64,000 bases of DNA from Streptomyces sp. NL15-2K (GTDB lineage Bacteria; Actinomycetota; Actinomycetes; Streptomycetales; Streptomycetaceae), in NCBI RefSeq assembly GCF_030551255.1, contig NZ_CP130630.1:7669501-7733500 (forward strand), read 5' to 3'. The notes below the pieces were generated by a model that was not told the origin of the DNA, ran no database searches, and was given only the letters and a program-made list of their open reading frames with translations. Below, in pieces: positions 55,234 to 64,000 of the stretch; the stretch's first letter is position 1; each line of letters starts with the position of its first letter. The position numbers and the translations under genes were made by a program.

Positions 55234-56349
55234 TCAGGCCGCGTCCGATCCGGCTTCGGGTCCGGGGCCCGCTTCGGGTCCGGACTCCGGTCCGGCTTCC
55301 GGTCCGGACTCGGGTCCGGCTTCCGGTCCGGACTCGGGTCCGGCTTCCGGTCCGGCTTCCGGTCCGGACTCGGGTCCGGCTTCCGGTCCGGCTTCGGGTC
55401 CTCTGAACGTCCGCCGGTAGGCGTTCGGGGTGGTCCCCACCGACCGGACGAACTGGTGGCGCAGCGCGGCCGCGTTCCCGAACCCCGTCCGGCCGGCGAT
55501 CGTGTCCACCGTCTCGTCCGTCGCCTCCAGCAGCCGCTGGGCCAGCAGCACACGCTGGCGCAGGATCCAGCGGTAGGGAGTCGTCCCCGTCTCCTGCTGG
55601 AAGCGGCGAGCGAAGGTGCGCGGGGACATGTGCGCGAGGTCGGCGAGTTGCTCGACGGTGACCTCCTCGTCGAGGTGCTGTTCCATCCACACCAGCACCC
55701 CGCCGACCGTGTCGCACTGGGACCGCGGCAGCGGGCGCTCGATGTACTGGGCCTGCCCGCCGTCCCGGTGCGGCGGCACCACCATCCGCCGGGCGATCTT
55801 GTTGGCGACCTCCGGCCCCTGTTCCTTGCGCACGATGTGCAGACAGGCGTCGATGCCGGCGGCGGTGCCGGCCGAGGTGATCACCGGGTCCTCGTCGACG
55901 TACAGCACGTCGGGCTCGATGATCGCCTTCGGGTAGCGCCGGGCCAGTTCCTCAGCCTGCCGCCAGTGCACACTGCACCGCCGCCCGTCGAGCAGCCCGG
56001 CGGCACCGAGCGCGAACACCCCGGAACAGACGCTGAGCACCCGGGCACCCCGGTCCACGGCCCGGACCAGGGCGTCGAGCAGCTCGGGTGGAAACTCCCG
56101 GGTGACGTAGTCGCTCCCGGCCGGCACGGCGATCAGATCGGCCTCGTCCAGCCGGTCGAGGCCGTACGGCGTGGAGACGGTGAGGCCGCCGACGTGCGTG
56201 CTGAGCGAGGGGCCCTCCGCCGAGACGACCGTGAAGTCGTACAACGACAGACCCTCGTCGCGGCGGTCGATGCCGAAGACCTCGCAGACGACGCCGAGTT
56301 CGAAGGGATGCACGCCGTCCAGCAGGACGGCCGCCACATTCTGCAACAT
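55234..56349 (-). CDS. nrdS: GlxA/AraC-type regulator NrdS
   Basis: A 371-residue regulator with an N-terminal DJ-1/PfpI-like domain (VCSGVFALGAAGLLDG) and a C-terminal AraC DNA-binding domain (VEQLADLAHMSPRTFARRFQ, then GFGNAAALRHQF). Lying third after nrdA and nrdB, it corresponds to NrdS of the Streptomyces nrdABS operon. The last ~45 residues are GPEA/GPES tetrapeptide repeats, which look like a recent expansion. Gap to the nrdB stop is ~250 bases and holds a small opposing ORF, so a separate promoter is possible. Confidence 0.87.
   Translation of the reverse strand: MLQNVAAVLLDGVHPFELGVVCEVFGIDRRDEGLSLYDFTVVSAEGPSLSTHVGGLTVSTPYGLDRLDEADLIAVPAGSDYVTREFPPELLDALVRAVDRGARVLSVCSGVFALGAAGLLDGRRCSVHWRQAEELARRYPKAIIEPDVLYVDEDPVITSAGTAAGIDACLHIVRKEQGPEVANKIARRMVVPPHRDGGQAQYIERPLPRSQCDTVGGVLVWMEQHLDEEVTVEQLADLAHMSPRTFARRFQQETGTTPYRWILRQRVLLAQRLLEATDETVDTIAGRTGFGNAAALRHQFVRSVGTTPNAYRRTFRGPEAGPEAGPESGPEAGPEAGPESGPEAGPESGPEAGPESGPEAGPGPEAGSDAA
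55250..55401. repeat. 12/24-base tandem repeat in the 3' end of nrdS
   Basis: Units such as CCGGCTTCCGGTCCGGACTC recur about six times, encoding in-frame Gly-Pro-Glu-Ala/Ser tetrapeptides. Multiples of 12 bases keep the frame. Confidence 0.92.
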
Positions 56350-56370
56350 GCCGCCAGTGTGCCTCGGATC

Positions 56371-56404
56371 TGGCAGTAAATCGAGGGTCTACGGCAGTCC
56401 TGCC
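56371..56404. promoter_or_regulatory. Operator candidate upstream of nrdS
   Basis: GGCAGTCCTGCC (56393-56404) is a 5-2-5 palindrome and TGGCAG recurs at 56371-56376. It lies in the 90-base gap between nrdS and the small divergent gene, possibly an autoregulatory site. Confidence 0.45.
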
Positions 56405-56441
56405 ACTGTTGGTAAGGAGTGTCCGGAGCGACAGTGGTGTC

Positions 56442-56684
56442 ATGACTACCGCACAGACACAAGGACTGATCGGAATGCTCACCGTCCTCGGGATCCTCGT
56501 CCTCCTGGTCCTCCCGTCAGTGATCGGCATCCTGCGCGACCGGCGCATCGACCGTCAGATCAGGGAGGCCCAGGAGGCCCGCGAGGCGTACGAGGATCAG
56601 AAGTCCTCGTCCAGGTCCACGGTGCCCTCCACCGCGACCTGGTACGCCGACGGACGCCGCTCGAAGAAGTTGGTCAGCTCCTGA
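56442..56684 (+). CDS. Small membrane protein overlapping the end of nrdB
   Basis: An 80-residue ORF with one clear transmembrane segment (GMLTVLGILVLLVLPSVIGI), then a charged helix RDRRIDRQIREAQEAREAYE. The last ~29 codons run antisense through the end of nrdB (88 bases). The ribosome site is weak. The membrane segment followed by an amphipathic helix looks protein-like, but the antisense tail could be fortuitous. Confidence 0.55.
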   Translation: MTTAQTQGLIGMLTVLGILVLLVLPSVIGILRDRRIDRQIREAQEAREAYEDQKSSSRSTVPSTATWYADGRRSKKLVSS

Positions 56685-57610
56685 ACGCCCTGGAGCTCCA
56701 TGAAGGAGAAGGGGTTCTCGGAGCCGTACACCGGAGCGAAGCCGAGGCGCGTCAGACGCTGATCGGCCACGCACTCCAGGTACTGCCGCATCGAGTCGGT
56801 GTTCATCCCCGGGAGGCCGTCACCGCACAGGTCGCGCGCGAACTGCAGCTCGGCCTCGACGGCCTCCCGCAGCATGTCGGTGACCTGCTGCTCGAGCTGG
56901 TCGTCGAACAGCTCCGGCTCCTCCTTGCGGACGGTGTCCACGACGTCGAACGCGAAGCTCATGTGCATGGTCTCGTCGCGGAACACCCAGTTGGTGCCGG
57001 TCGCGAGGCCGTGCAGCAGACCCCGGCTGCGGAACCAGTAGACGTAGGCGAAGGCGCCGTAGAAGAACAGGCCCTCGATGCACGCGGCGAAGCAGATGAG
57101 GTTGAGCAGGAAGCGGCGGCGGTCCGCCTTCGTCTCCAGACGGTCCAGCTTCTCGACCTCGTTGATCCACTTGAAGCAGAACTCGGCCTTCTCGCGGATG
57201 GACGGGATGTTCTCCACGGCGTCGAAGGCCGCGGCCCTGTCCTCCGGGTCGGGCAGGTAGGTGTCCAGGAGGGTCAAGTAGAACTGGACGTGGACGGCCT
57301 CCTCGAAGAGCTGCCGCGAGAGGTACAGGCGCGCCTCGGGGGAGTTGATGTGCTTGTAGAGGGTCAGCACCAGGTTGTTGGCGACGATCGAGTCGCCGGT
57401 CGCGAAGAAGGCGACCAGGCGGCCGATGAGGTGCTGCTCACCCGGCGTCAGCTTCGCCAGGTCGGTGACGTCCGAGTGGAGGTCGACCTCCTCCACGGTC
57501 CAGGTGTTCTTGATGGCGTCCCGGTAGCGCTCGTAGAAGTCGGGGTAGCGCATGGGACGCAGAGTCAGCTCGAAGCCCGGGTCGAGCAGGTTCGTGTTAC
57601 GGGTGGTCAT
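56597..57610 (-). CDS. nrdB: Class Ia ribonucleotide reductase, beta subunit
   Basis: A 337-residue radical-generating subunit. Iron ligands appear as Asp/Glu in FATGDS, EEAVHVQFY (Glu, His), CIEGLFFYGAF and FRDETMHMSFAF (Glu, His). The C-terminus VEGTVDLDEDF binds the alpha subunit. ATG 57610 shares its A with the nrdA stop (TAATG), so synthesis is coupled. Confidence 0.95.
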   Translation of the reverse strand: MTTRNTNLLDPGFELTLRPMRYPDFYERYRDAIKNTWTVEEVDLHSDVTDLAKLTPGEQHLIGRLVAFFATGDSIVANNLVLTLYKHINSPEARLYLSRQLFEEAVHVQFYLTLLDTYLPDPEDRAAAFDAVENIPSIREKAEFCFKWINEVEKLDRLETKADRRRFLLNLICFAACIEGLFFYGAFAYVYWFRSRGLLHGLATGTNWVFRDETMHMSFAFDVVDTVRKEEPELFDDQLEQQVTDMLREAVEAELQFARDLCGDGLPGMNTDSMRQYLECVADQRLTRLGFAPVYGSENPFSFMELQGVQELTNFFERRPSAYQVAVEGTVDLDEDF

Positions 57611-59976
57611 TACTGGCAGGCCTCGCAGGACTCGGGGTTTTCCAGGGAGCAGGCGACGGCCTCTTCGGGCGCCGGCTGCTGTACGGGGATGGTCTTTTCG
57701 GGCTGAGCCTGGGCTCGGGCGGCGCGGGCGATGCGGGTCGCCGGGCGCGAGCGCAGGTAGTACGTCGTCTTCAGGCCGGACTTCCAGGCGTACGCGTACA
57801 TCGAGGAGAGCTTGCCGATGGTGGGCGTCTCCAGGAAGAGGTTCAGCGACTGGGACTGGTCCAGGAACGGGGTGCGGGCCGCCGCCATGTCGATCAGGCC
57901 GCGCTGCGGGATCTCCCACGCCGTGCGGTACAGGGCCCGTACGTCCTCGGGGATCCAGGCGAAGTCCTGCACCGAGCCGTTCGCCTCGCGCAGCGCCTCA
58001 CGGGTGCGCGCGTCCCACACGCCCAGCGCCTTCAGTTCCTTCACCAAGTACGAGTTGACCTGGAGGAACTCGCCGGACAGCGTCTCGCGCTTGAACAGGT
58101 TGGACACCTGCGGCTCGATGCACTCGTACACGCCCGCGATCGAGGCGATGGTGGCGGTGGGCGCGATCGCCAGCAGCAGCGAGTTGCGCATGCCGACGGA
58201 GGCGATCCGCTCCCGCAGGGCCGCCCAGCGCTCCGGCCAGGTCAACTCCGTGTCGTAGTGGTCCGGGTGGAGGACGCCCCGGGCCGCCCGGGTCTTCTCC
58301 CAGGCCGGCAGCGGGCCGCTCCGCTCGGCGAGGTCGGCGGAGGCCTCGTACGCGGCGAGCATGATGCGCTCGGCGATCCGCGTGGAGAGCCGCTTGGCCT
58401 CCGGCGAGTCGAAGGGCAGGCGCAGCTGGAAGAAGACGTCCTGGAGGCCCATCGCGCCGAGGCCGACCGGGCGCCAGCGGGAGTTGGAGCGGCCCGCCTG
58501 CTCGGTCGGGTAGTAGTTGATGTCGACGACCCGGTCGAGGAAGGTGACGGCGGTGCGGACCGTCTCGTCCAGCCGCTCCCAGTCGATGTCGCCGCCGGAG
58601 ACGAACGCACCCAGGTTCACCGACCCCAGGTTGCAGACCGCCGTCTCCCCGTCGTCCGTCACCTCCAGGATCTCCGTGCAGAGGTTGGAGGAGTGGACCA
58701 CGTGGCCCGGCTCGGCCGTCTGGTTGGCGGTGCGGTTGGCGGCGTCCTTGAAGGTCATCCAGCCGTTGCCGGTCTGCGCGAGGGTGCGCATCATGCGGCC
58801 GTAGAGGTCACGGGCGGGGAGGGTCTTCTTCGCCAGCCCCTTCTTCTCGGCCGACCGGTACGCAGCGTCGAACTCCTCGCCCCACAGGTCGACCAGTTCC
58901 GGCACGTCGGACGGCGAGAACAGCGACCACTGCCCGTCGGCGTCGACGCGGCGCATGAACTCGTCCGGGACCCAGTGCGCGAGGTTGAGGTTGTGCGTAC
59001 GGCGGGCGTCCTCACCGGTGTTGTCGCGCAGCTCCAGGAACTCCTCGATGTCGGAGTGCCAGGTCTCCAGGTAGACCGCGGCGGCTCCCTTGCGCCGGCC
59101 GCCCTGGTTCACGGCGGCGACCGAGGCGTCGAGGGTCTTCAGGAACGGGACGATGCCGTTGGAGTGCCCGTTCGTGCCGCGGATCAGCGAACCGCGGGAG
59201 CGGATGCGGGAGTAGGCGATGCCGATGCCACCGGCGTGCTTGGAGAGGCGGGCCACCTGGTGGTAGCGGTCGTAGATGGAGTCCAGTTCGTCCTTGGGGG
59301 AGTCCAGGAGGTAGCAGGACGACATCTGGGGGTGGCGGGTGCCGGAGTTGAAGAGCGTGGGGGAGGAGGGCAGGTAGTCGAGGCGGCTCATGAGCCGGTA
59401 GAGCGCGGCGACTTCGTCCACCGACCTGGACGTGTCGTCCTCGGCGAGGCCGCTCGCCACCCGCAGCATGAAGTGCTGGGGCGTCTCGATCACCTTGCGC
59501 GTGATCGGGTGCCGGAGCAGATAGCGGCTGTGCAGGGTGCGCAGGCCGAAGTAGCCGAAGCGGTCGTCGGCGTCCGTGTCGATCAGCGCGTCGAGGCGCT
59601 CGGCGTGGACCCGTACGAACTCGGCCGTACGGTCGGCGATGAGCCCCTCCCGGTGCCCCGCGGCGACGGACTCGGTGAAGGAGGTGACGCCCTGCGAGGC
59701 GGCCTCCGCGGCGATGCCGATCGTCAACAGGCGGGCGGCCAGCCGCGAGTAGACCGGGTCCTCGGAGATGAGGCCGGCGGCCGCCTCCGTGGCCAGCTCG
59801 CGCAACTCCGTCTCGTCGGCCCGCGCCGACCGGCCGCGCAGCGCGGCGGCGGCGACCCGGCCGGGGTCGGCGTCGGGCAGGTCGGCGGTCAGCTCGGTCA
59901 GGGTCCGCAGCAACGCGGTTCCGGGACCGTCGGTCTCCAGGGCTGCTGAAACCGGTTCGGCGGGCGCGATGGTCAC
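57610..59976 (-). CDS. nrdA: Class Ia ribonucleotide reductase, alpha subunit
   Basis: A 788-residue catalytic subunit making deoxynucleotides. HSSNLCTEI contains the thiyl-radical Cys triad; SSCYLLD and ETAVCNLGSVNL hold the redox Cys pair; TTYYLRS gives the radical-transfer Tyr pair; CEACQ at the end reloads electrons. The start is GTG 59976 behind GAGGGAG. Transcription is set by NrdR boxes and a cobalamin riboswitch upstream, letting B12 favour the class II enzyme encoded elsewhere. Confidence 0.96.
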   Translation of the reverse strand: MTIAPAEPVSAALETDGPGTALLRTLTELTADLPDADPGRVAAAALRGRSARADETELRELATEAAAGLISEDPVYSRLAARLLTIGIAAEAASQGVTSFTESVAAGHREGLIADRTAEFVRVHAERLDALIDTDADDRFGYFGLRTLHSRYLLRHPITRKVIETPQHFMLRVASGLAEDDTSRSVDEVAALYRLMSRLDYLPSSPTLFNSGTRHPQMSSCYLLDSPKDELDSIYDRYHQVARLSKHAGGIGIAYSRIRSRGSLIRGTNGHSNGIVPFLKTLDASVAAVNQGGRRKGAAAVYLETWHSDIEEFLELRDNTGEDARRTHNLNLAHWVPDEFMRRVDADGQWSLFSPSDVPELVDLWGEEFDAAYRSAEKKGLAKKTLPARDLYGRMMRTLAQTGNGWMTFKDAANRTANQTAEPGHVVHSSNLCTEILEVTDDGETAVCNLGSVNLGAFVSGGDIDWERLDETVRTAVTFLDRVVDINYYPTEQAGRSNSRWRPVGLGAMGLQDVFFQLRLPFDSPEAKRLSTRIAERIMLAAYEASADLAERSGPLPAWEKTRAARGVLHPDHYDTELTWPERWAALRERIASVGMRNSLLLAIAPTATIASIAGVYECIEPQVSNLFKRETLSGEFLQVNSYLVKELKALGVWDARTREALREANGSVQDFAWIPEDVRALYRTAWEIPQRGLIDMAAARTPFLDQSQSLNLFLETPTIGKLSSMYAYAWKSGLKTTYYLRSRPATRIARAARAQAQPEKTIPVQQPAPEEAVACSLENPESCEACQ

Positions 59977-60110
59977 GTGGGGCTCTCCCTCGCTCGGCAC
60001 AGGGGCCTGGTGGAGGGCAGGGGGCAGCACACGAGCGCACGCGGCGTCGCGTCCACCGACCCACTCCACGAGGCCCGGACGTAAGAACACCCGGACCGGA
60101 CGGCCGGGCG

Positions 60111-60225
60111 CGCTGTCGACAGGTCCTCGGACTGACGCTCATACACGCATATACGCGCATGAGTACACCGTTGCGGGACAGTTCCGGATTCGCACCGGAT
60201 TCCCCTGCGGCGACAGCGAGCACGA
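60111..60225 (-). promoter_or_regulatory. Cobalamin riboswitch of nrdAB
   Basis: On the minus strand the leader holds the cobalamin core GGGGAATCCGGTGCGAATCC, then CTGTCCCGCAA (60171-60181), and the B12-box-like GTCAGTCCGAGGACCTG (60120-60136). These occur in the order of known cobalamin riboswitches. Streptomyces nrdABS is known to be repressed by B12 through such an element. The expression platform between 60110 and the nrdA start was not resolved; a CCCGG..CCGG-type GC hairpin near 60090-60110 is a candidate. Confidence 0.9.
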
Positions 60226-60271
60226 GCATACATCTTGTGCCGGGCGAGGACAGCACCCCCATATGTTGTGT
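60225..60271 (-). promoter_or_regulatory. Paired NrdR boxes upstream of nrdA
   Basis: Two 16-base sites, 60225-60240 and 60256-60271, both CATA..TTGTG-like on the + strand and starting exactly 31 bases apart, about three helical turns. That spacing is standard for NrdR. TATGCT (minus strand, 60230-60225) in the first box could be the -10. The remainder of 59977-60350 shows no gene. Confidence 0.8.
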
Positions 60272-60350
60272 CGCGGTGGTTTCGGAGCGTCAACTCATAG
60301 GTGAGGAGAGTGAGGTGCGGTGTGCCCTCGCGACGGACGGCCGGGAACGG

Positions 60351-60386
60351 CGAAGGGCCGCCGGATCGCATCCGGCGGCCCCTTCG
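60351..60386. terminator. Terminator of the DUF3311-symporter operon
   Basis: CGAAGGG-CCGCCGGAT / ATCCGGCGG-CCCCTTCG, a ~15-bp stem with a 3-base loop, directly after the symporter gene on the minus strand. Confidence 0.85.
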
Positions 60387-60400
60387 TTCCGGGGTACGGC

Positions 60401-62029
60401 TCAGTGCCCGGCGCCCGCCGTGGCCGGCGGCAGCTCCACCTGGACGCCCGGGTCGCCCGCGTCGGCCGTGTAGTCCTCGGGCTTGGTCTCGTCGACGCCC
60501 TCCGGGGCCTTCAGCGCCTTCAGGACGAAGGTCAGGACGACGGTGACGACCACGTTCAGCACGAACGCCGTCAGACCGATGTAGCCGATCTCGCCGATCC
60601 CGGGGATCTCCTTCGACGAGCCGCCGAAGTGCTTCTGCGTCGGCGAGGCGACGCCGTACGCGGCGACCGTGCCGTAGATCATGCCGACCGCCCAGCCGGC
60701 GAGCAGCGCCCAGCGGTGGAACCAGCGCGTGAACAGACCGCCGACCAGCGCCGGGAAGGTCTGCAGGATCCAGATGCCGCCGAGCAGCTGGAAGTTGATC
60801 GCGACCGTCTTGTCCATCGTCAGGACGAAGACCAGCGCGCCCACCTTCACCAGAAGCGAGACCAGTTTGGAAACCTTCGTCTCCTGCTCCGGCGTGGCGT
60901 CCGGCTTGATGAAGTCCTTGTAGATGTTGCGGGTGAAGAGGTTCGCGGCCGCAATGGACATGATCGCCGCCGGCACCAGCGCGCCGATGCCGATCGCCGC
61001 GAAGGCCACGCCCGCGAACCAGCTCGGGAACATGTCTTCGAACAGCTGCGGGATCGCCAACTGCCCGTTACTGACCTTGACTCCGGCCGCGATCGCCATG
61101 AAGCCCAGCAGCGCCAGCAGGCCCAGCATCAGGGAGTACAGCGGCAGGATCGTGGTGTTGCGCCGGATCACCTCACGGCTGCGCGAGGACAGCGTCGCCG
61201 TGATCGAGTGCGGGTACATGAACAGGGCCAGCGCCGAGCCCAACGCCAGCGTGGCGTACGTCCACTGGCCCGCCTCCGCCGGGACCAGCGCACCGCGCGG
61301 CGCGCCCGTCGCCGGGTTGGTCTGGCTGAACGCGTCGCCCGCCTTGGCGAAGATCTCGTCGAACCCGCCCAGCTTGATCGGGATGTAGATGATCGCCACC
61401 GCGATGACGATGTAGATCAGCGTGTCCTTCACGAACGCGATCAGCGCGGGGGCCCGCAGCCCCGACGAGTACGTGTACGCGGCCAGCACGCCGAAGGCGA
61501 TCAGCAGCGGCAGGTCCTTGACGAACCAGTTGGTGTCCTCGCCGCCGCCGACGCCCATCACGTCCAGCACGGCCTGGATGCCGACCAGCTGGAGCGCGAT
61601 GTACGGCATGGTCGCGAGGATGCCGGTGACGGCCACGGCGAGCGACAGCCCCTTGGAACCCCACCGGCCGCGCACGAAGTCCGAGGTCGTCACGTATCCG
61701 TGCTTGTGCGAGACGGACCACAGGCGCGGAAGGAAGGTGAAGATCAGCGGATAGACCAGGATGGTGTACGGCACGGCGAAGAAGCCGGCCGCGCCGGCCG
61801 CGTAGATCGCCGCCGGTACGGCGACGAAGGTGTACGCCGTGTACAGGTCGCCGCCGAGCAGGAACCAGGTGACCCAGGTGCCGAACGAGCGGCCGCCGAG
61901 GCCCCATTCGTCGAGGCTGTGCTCGTTCTCGGCCTTGCGCCAGCGGGCGGCCAGGAAGCCCAGGACCGTGACGGCCAGGAAGAAGAAGATGAAGACGGCG
62001 AGTGCGACGCCGTTCACGCCGTCGTTCAC
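60401..62029 (-). CDS. Sodium:solute symporter family transporter
   Basis: A 542-residue SSS-family permease with 13-14 predicted membrane helices. GGRSFGTWVTWFLLGGDLYT and FMYPHSITATLSSRS are typical of the monocarboxylate (MctP-like) branch. Substrate is inferred. GTG 62029 overlaps the DUF3311 stop (GTGA); the SSS + DUF3311 pair is a recurrent two-component transporter arrangement. Confidence 0.9.
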   Translation of the reverse strand: MNDGVNGVALAVFIFFFLAVTVLGFLAARWRKAENEHSLDEWGLGGRSFGTWVTWFLLGGDLYTAYTFVAVPAAIYAAGAAGFFAVPYTILVYPLIFTFLPRLWSVSHKHGYVTTSDFVRGRWGSKGLSLAVAVTGILATMPYIALQLVGIQAVLDVMGVGGGEDTNWFVKDLPLLIAFGVLAAYTYSSGLRAPALIAFVKDTLIYIVIAVAIIYIPIKLGGFDEIFAKAGDAFSQTNPATGAPRGALVPAEAGQWTYATLALGSALALFMYPHSITATLSSRSREVIRRNTTILPLYSLMLGLLALLGFMAIAAGVKVSNGQLAIPQLFEDMFPSWFAGVAFAAIGIGALVPAAIMSIAAANLFTRNIYKDFIKPDATPEQETKVSKLVSLLVKVGALVFVLTMDKTVAINFQLLGGIWILQTFPALVGGLFTRWFHRWALLAGWAVGMIYGTVAAYGVASPTQKHFGGSSKEIPGIGEIGYIGLTAFVLNVVVTVVLTFVLKALKAPEGVDETKPEDYTADAGDPGVQVELPPATAGAGH

Positions 62030-62289
62030 TGCGACGCACCGCCCTTCTGGGAGGAGCGGGCGCGCTGGTCACGCTGCCACAGCTTGTACGCGGTCATCGT
62101 GAGCGCCGTGGAGATCAGCACCCAGGCCATCTGGTACCAGTAGAAGAACGGGATGCCGATGAAGACCGGGTCCGTCTTGGCGTACGACCCCACCCACAGC
62201 ATCGCCACGAAGGGCGCGACCAGGCAGACGGCGATGACGACCCTCGTGGGGGTCACCACCGTTCTGCTCACTTCCGGCTCATTGGACAT
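62026..62289 (-). CDS. DUF3311 small membrane protein
   Basis: An 87-residue protein with two transmembrane segments (VVIAVCLVAPFVAMLWV; FYWYQMAWVLISTALTM). DUF3311 proteins accompany SSS permeases and are likely accessory subunits. ATG 62289 has GGAG eight bases upstream. Confidence 0.88.
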   Translation of the reverse strand: MSNEPEVSRTVVTPTRVVIAVCLVAPFVAMLWVGSYAKTDPVFIGIPFFYWYQMAWVLISTALTMTAYKLWQRDQRARSSQKGGASQ

Positions 62290-62419
62290 CGGCGGCTCCG
62301 TCCCCTCACTGATCACCTGTGCAAGCGCAGGCAATCTAGGTCACGGTGTCGCAGATATGGAACCCCTCGTCCGCATATCGGTATGTGTCGGTTCCGTGTG
62401 CTAGCCCCGGGGCTGCGTG

Positions 62420-63238
<819 letters not shown>

Positions 63239-63316
63239 TCACATCGTGGCACGGCAGCGTACCGGGATCTCTTCCGCACGCTCCGTGATCCCCTCTGTAT
63301 ACCGTCAGGACCTCCT

Positions 63317-63332
63317 TCTGGTCTAGTCCACC
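63317..63332. promoter_or_regulatory. dre site 1
   Basis: TCTGGTCTAGTCCACC, close to the DasR consensus ACTGGTCTAGACCACT. It lies ~15 bases upstream of the dasR -10 candidate, so autoregulation is possible. Confidence 0.8.
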
Positions 63333-63442
63333 GGTGGTCCCTGCTGCCGTCAAGTGGTCTGCCCGATCTGTCGGGCTTCGTAATGAAGGGTTCCTGCATA
63401 TCGCGGTCCCGTAACGGACGGCCAAAGCGCACGAGAACACCC

Positions 63443-63471
63443 TTGACAGGCTCATTGGTCTGGTCCAGGCT
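63443..63471 (+). promoter_or_regulatory. dasA promoter containing dre site 2
   Basis: TTGACA (63443-63448), 17 bases, CAGGCT (63466-63471). The dre ATTGGTCTGGTCCAGG (63454-63469) fills the spacer, so DasR binding would exclude RNA polymerase. Confidence 0.75.
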
Positions 63472-63477
63472 CCCCCT

Positions 63478-63506
63478 ACTGGTCTACACCATTGGTCCAG
63501 TCCCGG
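63478..63506. promoter_or_regulatory. dre site 3 with overlapping fourth half-site
   Basis: ACTGGTCTACACCATT (63478-63493) overlaps ATTGGTCCAGTCCCGG (63491-63506), just downstream of the predicted dasA start point. Confidence 0.75.
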
Positions 63507-63573
63507 CCCCGAGGGCAGACCCAGGTCAGCCACAGGGAGGCAGGGGGGTTATGGCATCCCTGAGGAGGATGGC

Positions 63574-64000
63574 GTGAAGCGCAAGCTGACAGTCGCGATC
63601 GGTATCGCGGGCATGATGGTCTCCATCGCGGCGTGCGGGGGCGAGGGTGGCAGCGGGGGTTCGGACAACAGCGGGGCGGACGCCAAGGAGCTGACCGTCT
63701 GGCTCACCGTCGACGCGCAGAACAACTGGCCGCAGCTGGTGAAGGCGGCCGACGCCGCGGTGCAGAAGGCGCACCCCGGCATCAAGATCAACCACGAGTA
63801 CTACGGCTGGCCGGACAAGAACGCCAAGCTGGACGCCGTCCTCGCCACCGACAAGGCCCCCGACGTGGTCGAGATGGGCAACACCGAGATGCTGAGCTAC
63901 ATGGTCAAGGGCGCCTTCGCTCCCCTCGACCCGGCGAAGTTCGACAACTCCTCCGCCTGGCTGGACGGCCTCAAGGCCTCGGTGACCTACGACGGCAAGA
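63574..64000 (+). CDS. dasA: Chitobiose-type ABC transporter binding lipoprotein DasA (3' end outside window)
   Basis: The first 142 residues of an extracellular sugar-binding lipoprotein. A lipobox SIAAC near residue 20 follows a basic hydrophobic signal (KRKLTVAIGIAGMM); then a family 1 solute-binding fold begins (ELTVWLTVDAQNNWPQL, HPGIKINHEYYG, KAPDVVEMGNTEM). GTG 63574 is behind GAGGAGG. Position beside dasR and the dre sites identify it as DasA, which takes up N,N'-diacetylchitobiose. Permease genes would lie beyond the edge. Confidence 0.93.
   Translation, partial: MKRKLTVAIGIAGMMVSIAACGGEGGSGGSDNSGADAKELTVWLTVDAQNNWPQLVKAADAAVQKAHPGIKINHEYYGWPDKNAKLDAVLATDKAPDVVEMGNTEMLSYMVKGAFAPLDPAKFDNSSAWLDGLKASVTYDGK

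Noticed and set aside
52774..56349. Larger terpene biosynthetic gene cluster
   Set aside because: Only the cyclase and the P450 belong together. The next genes are ribonucleotide reductase and its regulator, and the gene before is peptide deformylase.

Overview
The window reads as chromosomal DNA of a Streptomyces species. It is uniformly GC-rich, third codon positions are almost all G or C, GTG starts are common, and many genes begin 6-7 bases after a -10-like hexamer with no room for a ribosome binding site. Several products are diagnostic for the genus: sigR-rsrA, wblC, dasR-dasA, the epi-isozizaene synthase/CYP170 pair and nrdABS. There are about 55 real genes.

Layout. Bases 1-9.6 kb: an AdnAB-type helicase-nuclease pair (first gene cut by the window edge), an M20 dipeptidase, a NudC-type hydrolase, mycoredoxin and the UvrD2 helicase. 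9.6-11.3 kb: the antibiotic-stress regulator wblC behind a long leader holding an upstream ORF and an attenuator-like hairpin, then two small genes. 11.3-18 kb: ABC1-kinase-like and ThiF-like genes, a SprT-like metalloprotease, and three AIM24-domain genes, one fused to TerD. 18-27.3 kb: Nudix, DUF2342, an SDR epimerase, moaE, a PDZ/Lon-like secreted protease, a PPA1309-like gene and a large UPF0182 membrane protein. 27.3-30.2 kb: two identical initiator tRNA genes on either side of a Sel1-repeat gene, then a deletion remnant of an ABC importer. 30.4-33.5 kb: catR, a furA-like remnant and katG. 33.5-41 kb: a CBS protein, hisN, a gene-free block of G-rich nested repeats, a TetR/SMR pair, rsgA-aroA, an M50-type protease and a SRAP gene. 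41-46 kb: a compact Tn7-like transposon (tnsA, tnsB/tniA, tniB, tniQ). 46-52.5 kb: a small hydrolase, sigR-rsrA, two HD-domain membrane proteins, a TPR gene and peptide deformylase. 52.8-55.2 kb: the albaflavenone pair. 55.2-60.3 kb: nrdS, nrdB and nrdA under a cobalamin riboswitch and paired NrdR boxes. 60.4-64 kb: a DUF3311/sodium-solute symporter pair, dasR, and the start of dasA behind several dre sites.

How the genes fit together. Thiol and peroxide stress recurs: sigR-rsrA, a SigR-type promoter in front of mycoredoxin, and catR beside katG with a CatR-like box in its promoter. DNA maintenance is the other theme (AdnAB, UvrD2, SRAP, ribonucleotide reductase). The stretch from AdnAB to UPF0182 keeps much of the gene content that mycobacteria have around uvrD2 and whiB7, so it is probably an old actinobacterial core block.

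Recent change shows in the Tn7-like insertion, two gene remnants, the nested 168-base repeat block, and several short tandem duplications lying on or just after stop codons. I did not find an unmistakably new system. The best leads are the recurring gene-end minisatellites, the compact Tn7-like element and its left junction, and the wblC leader.
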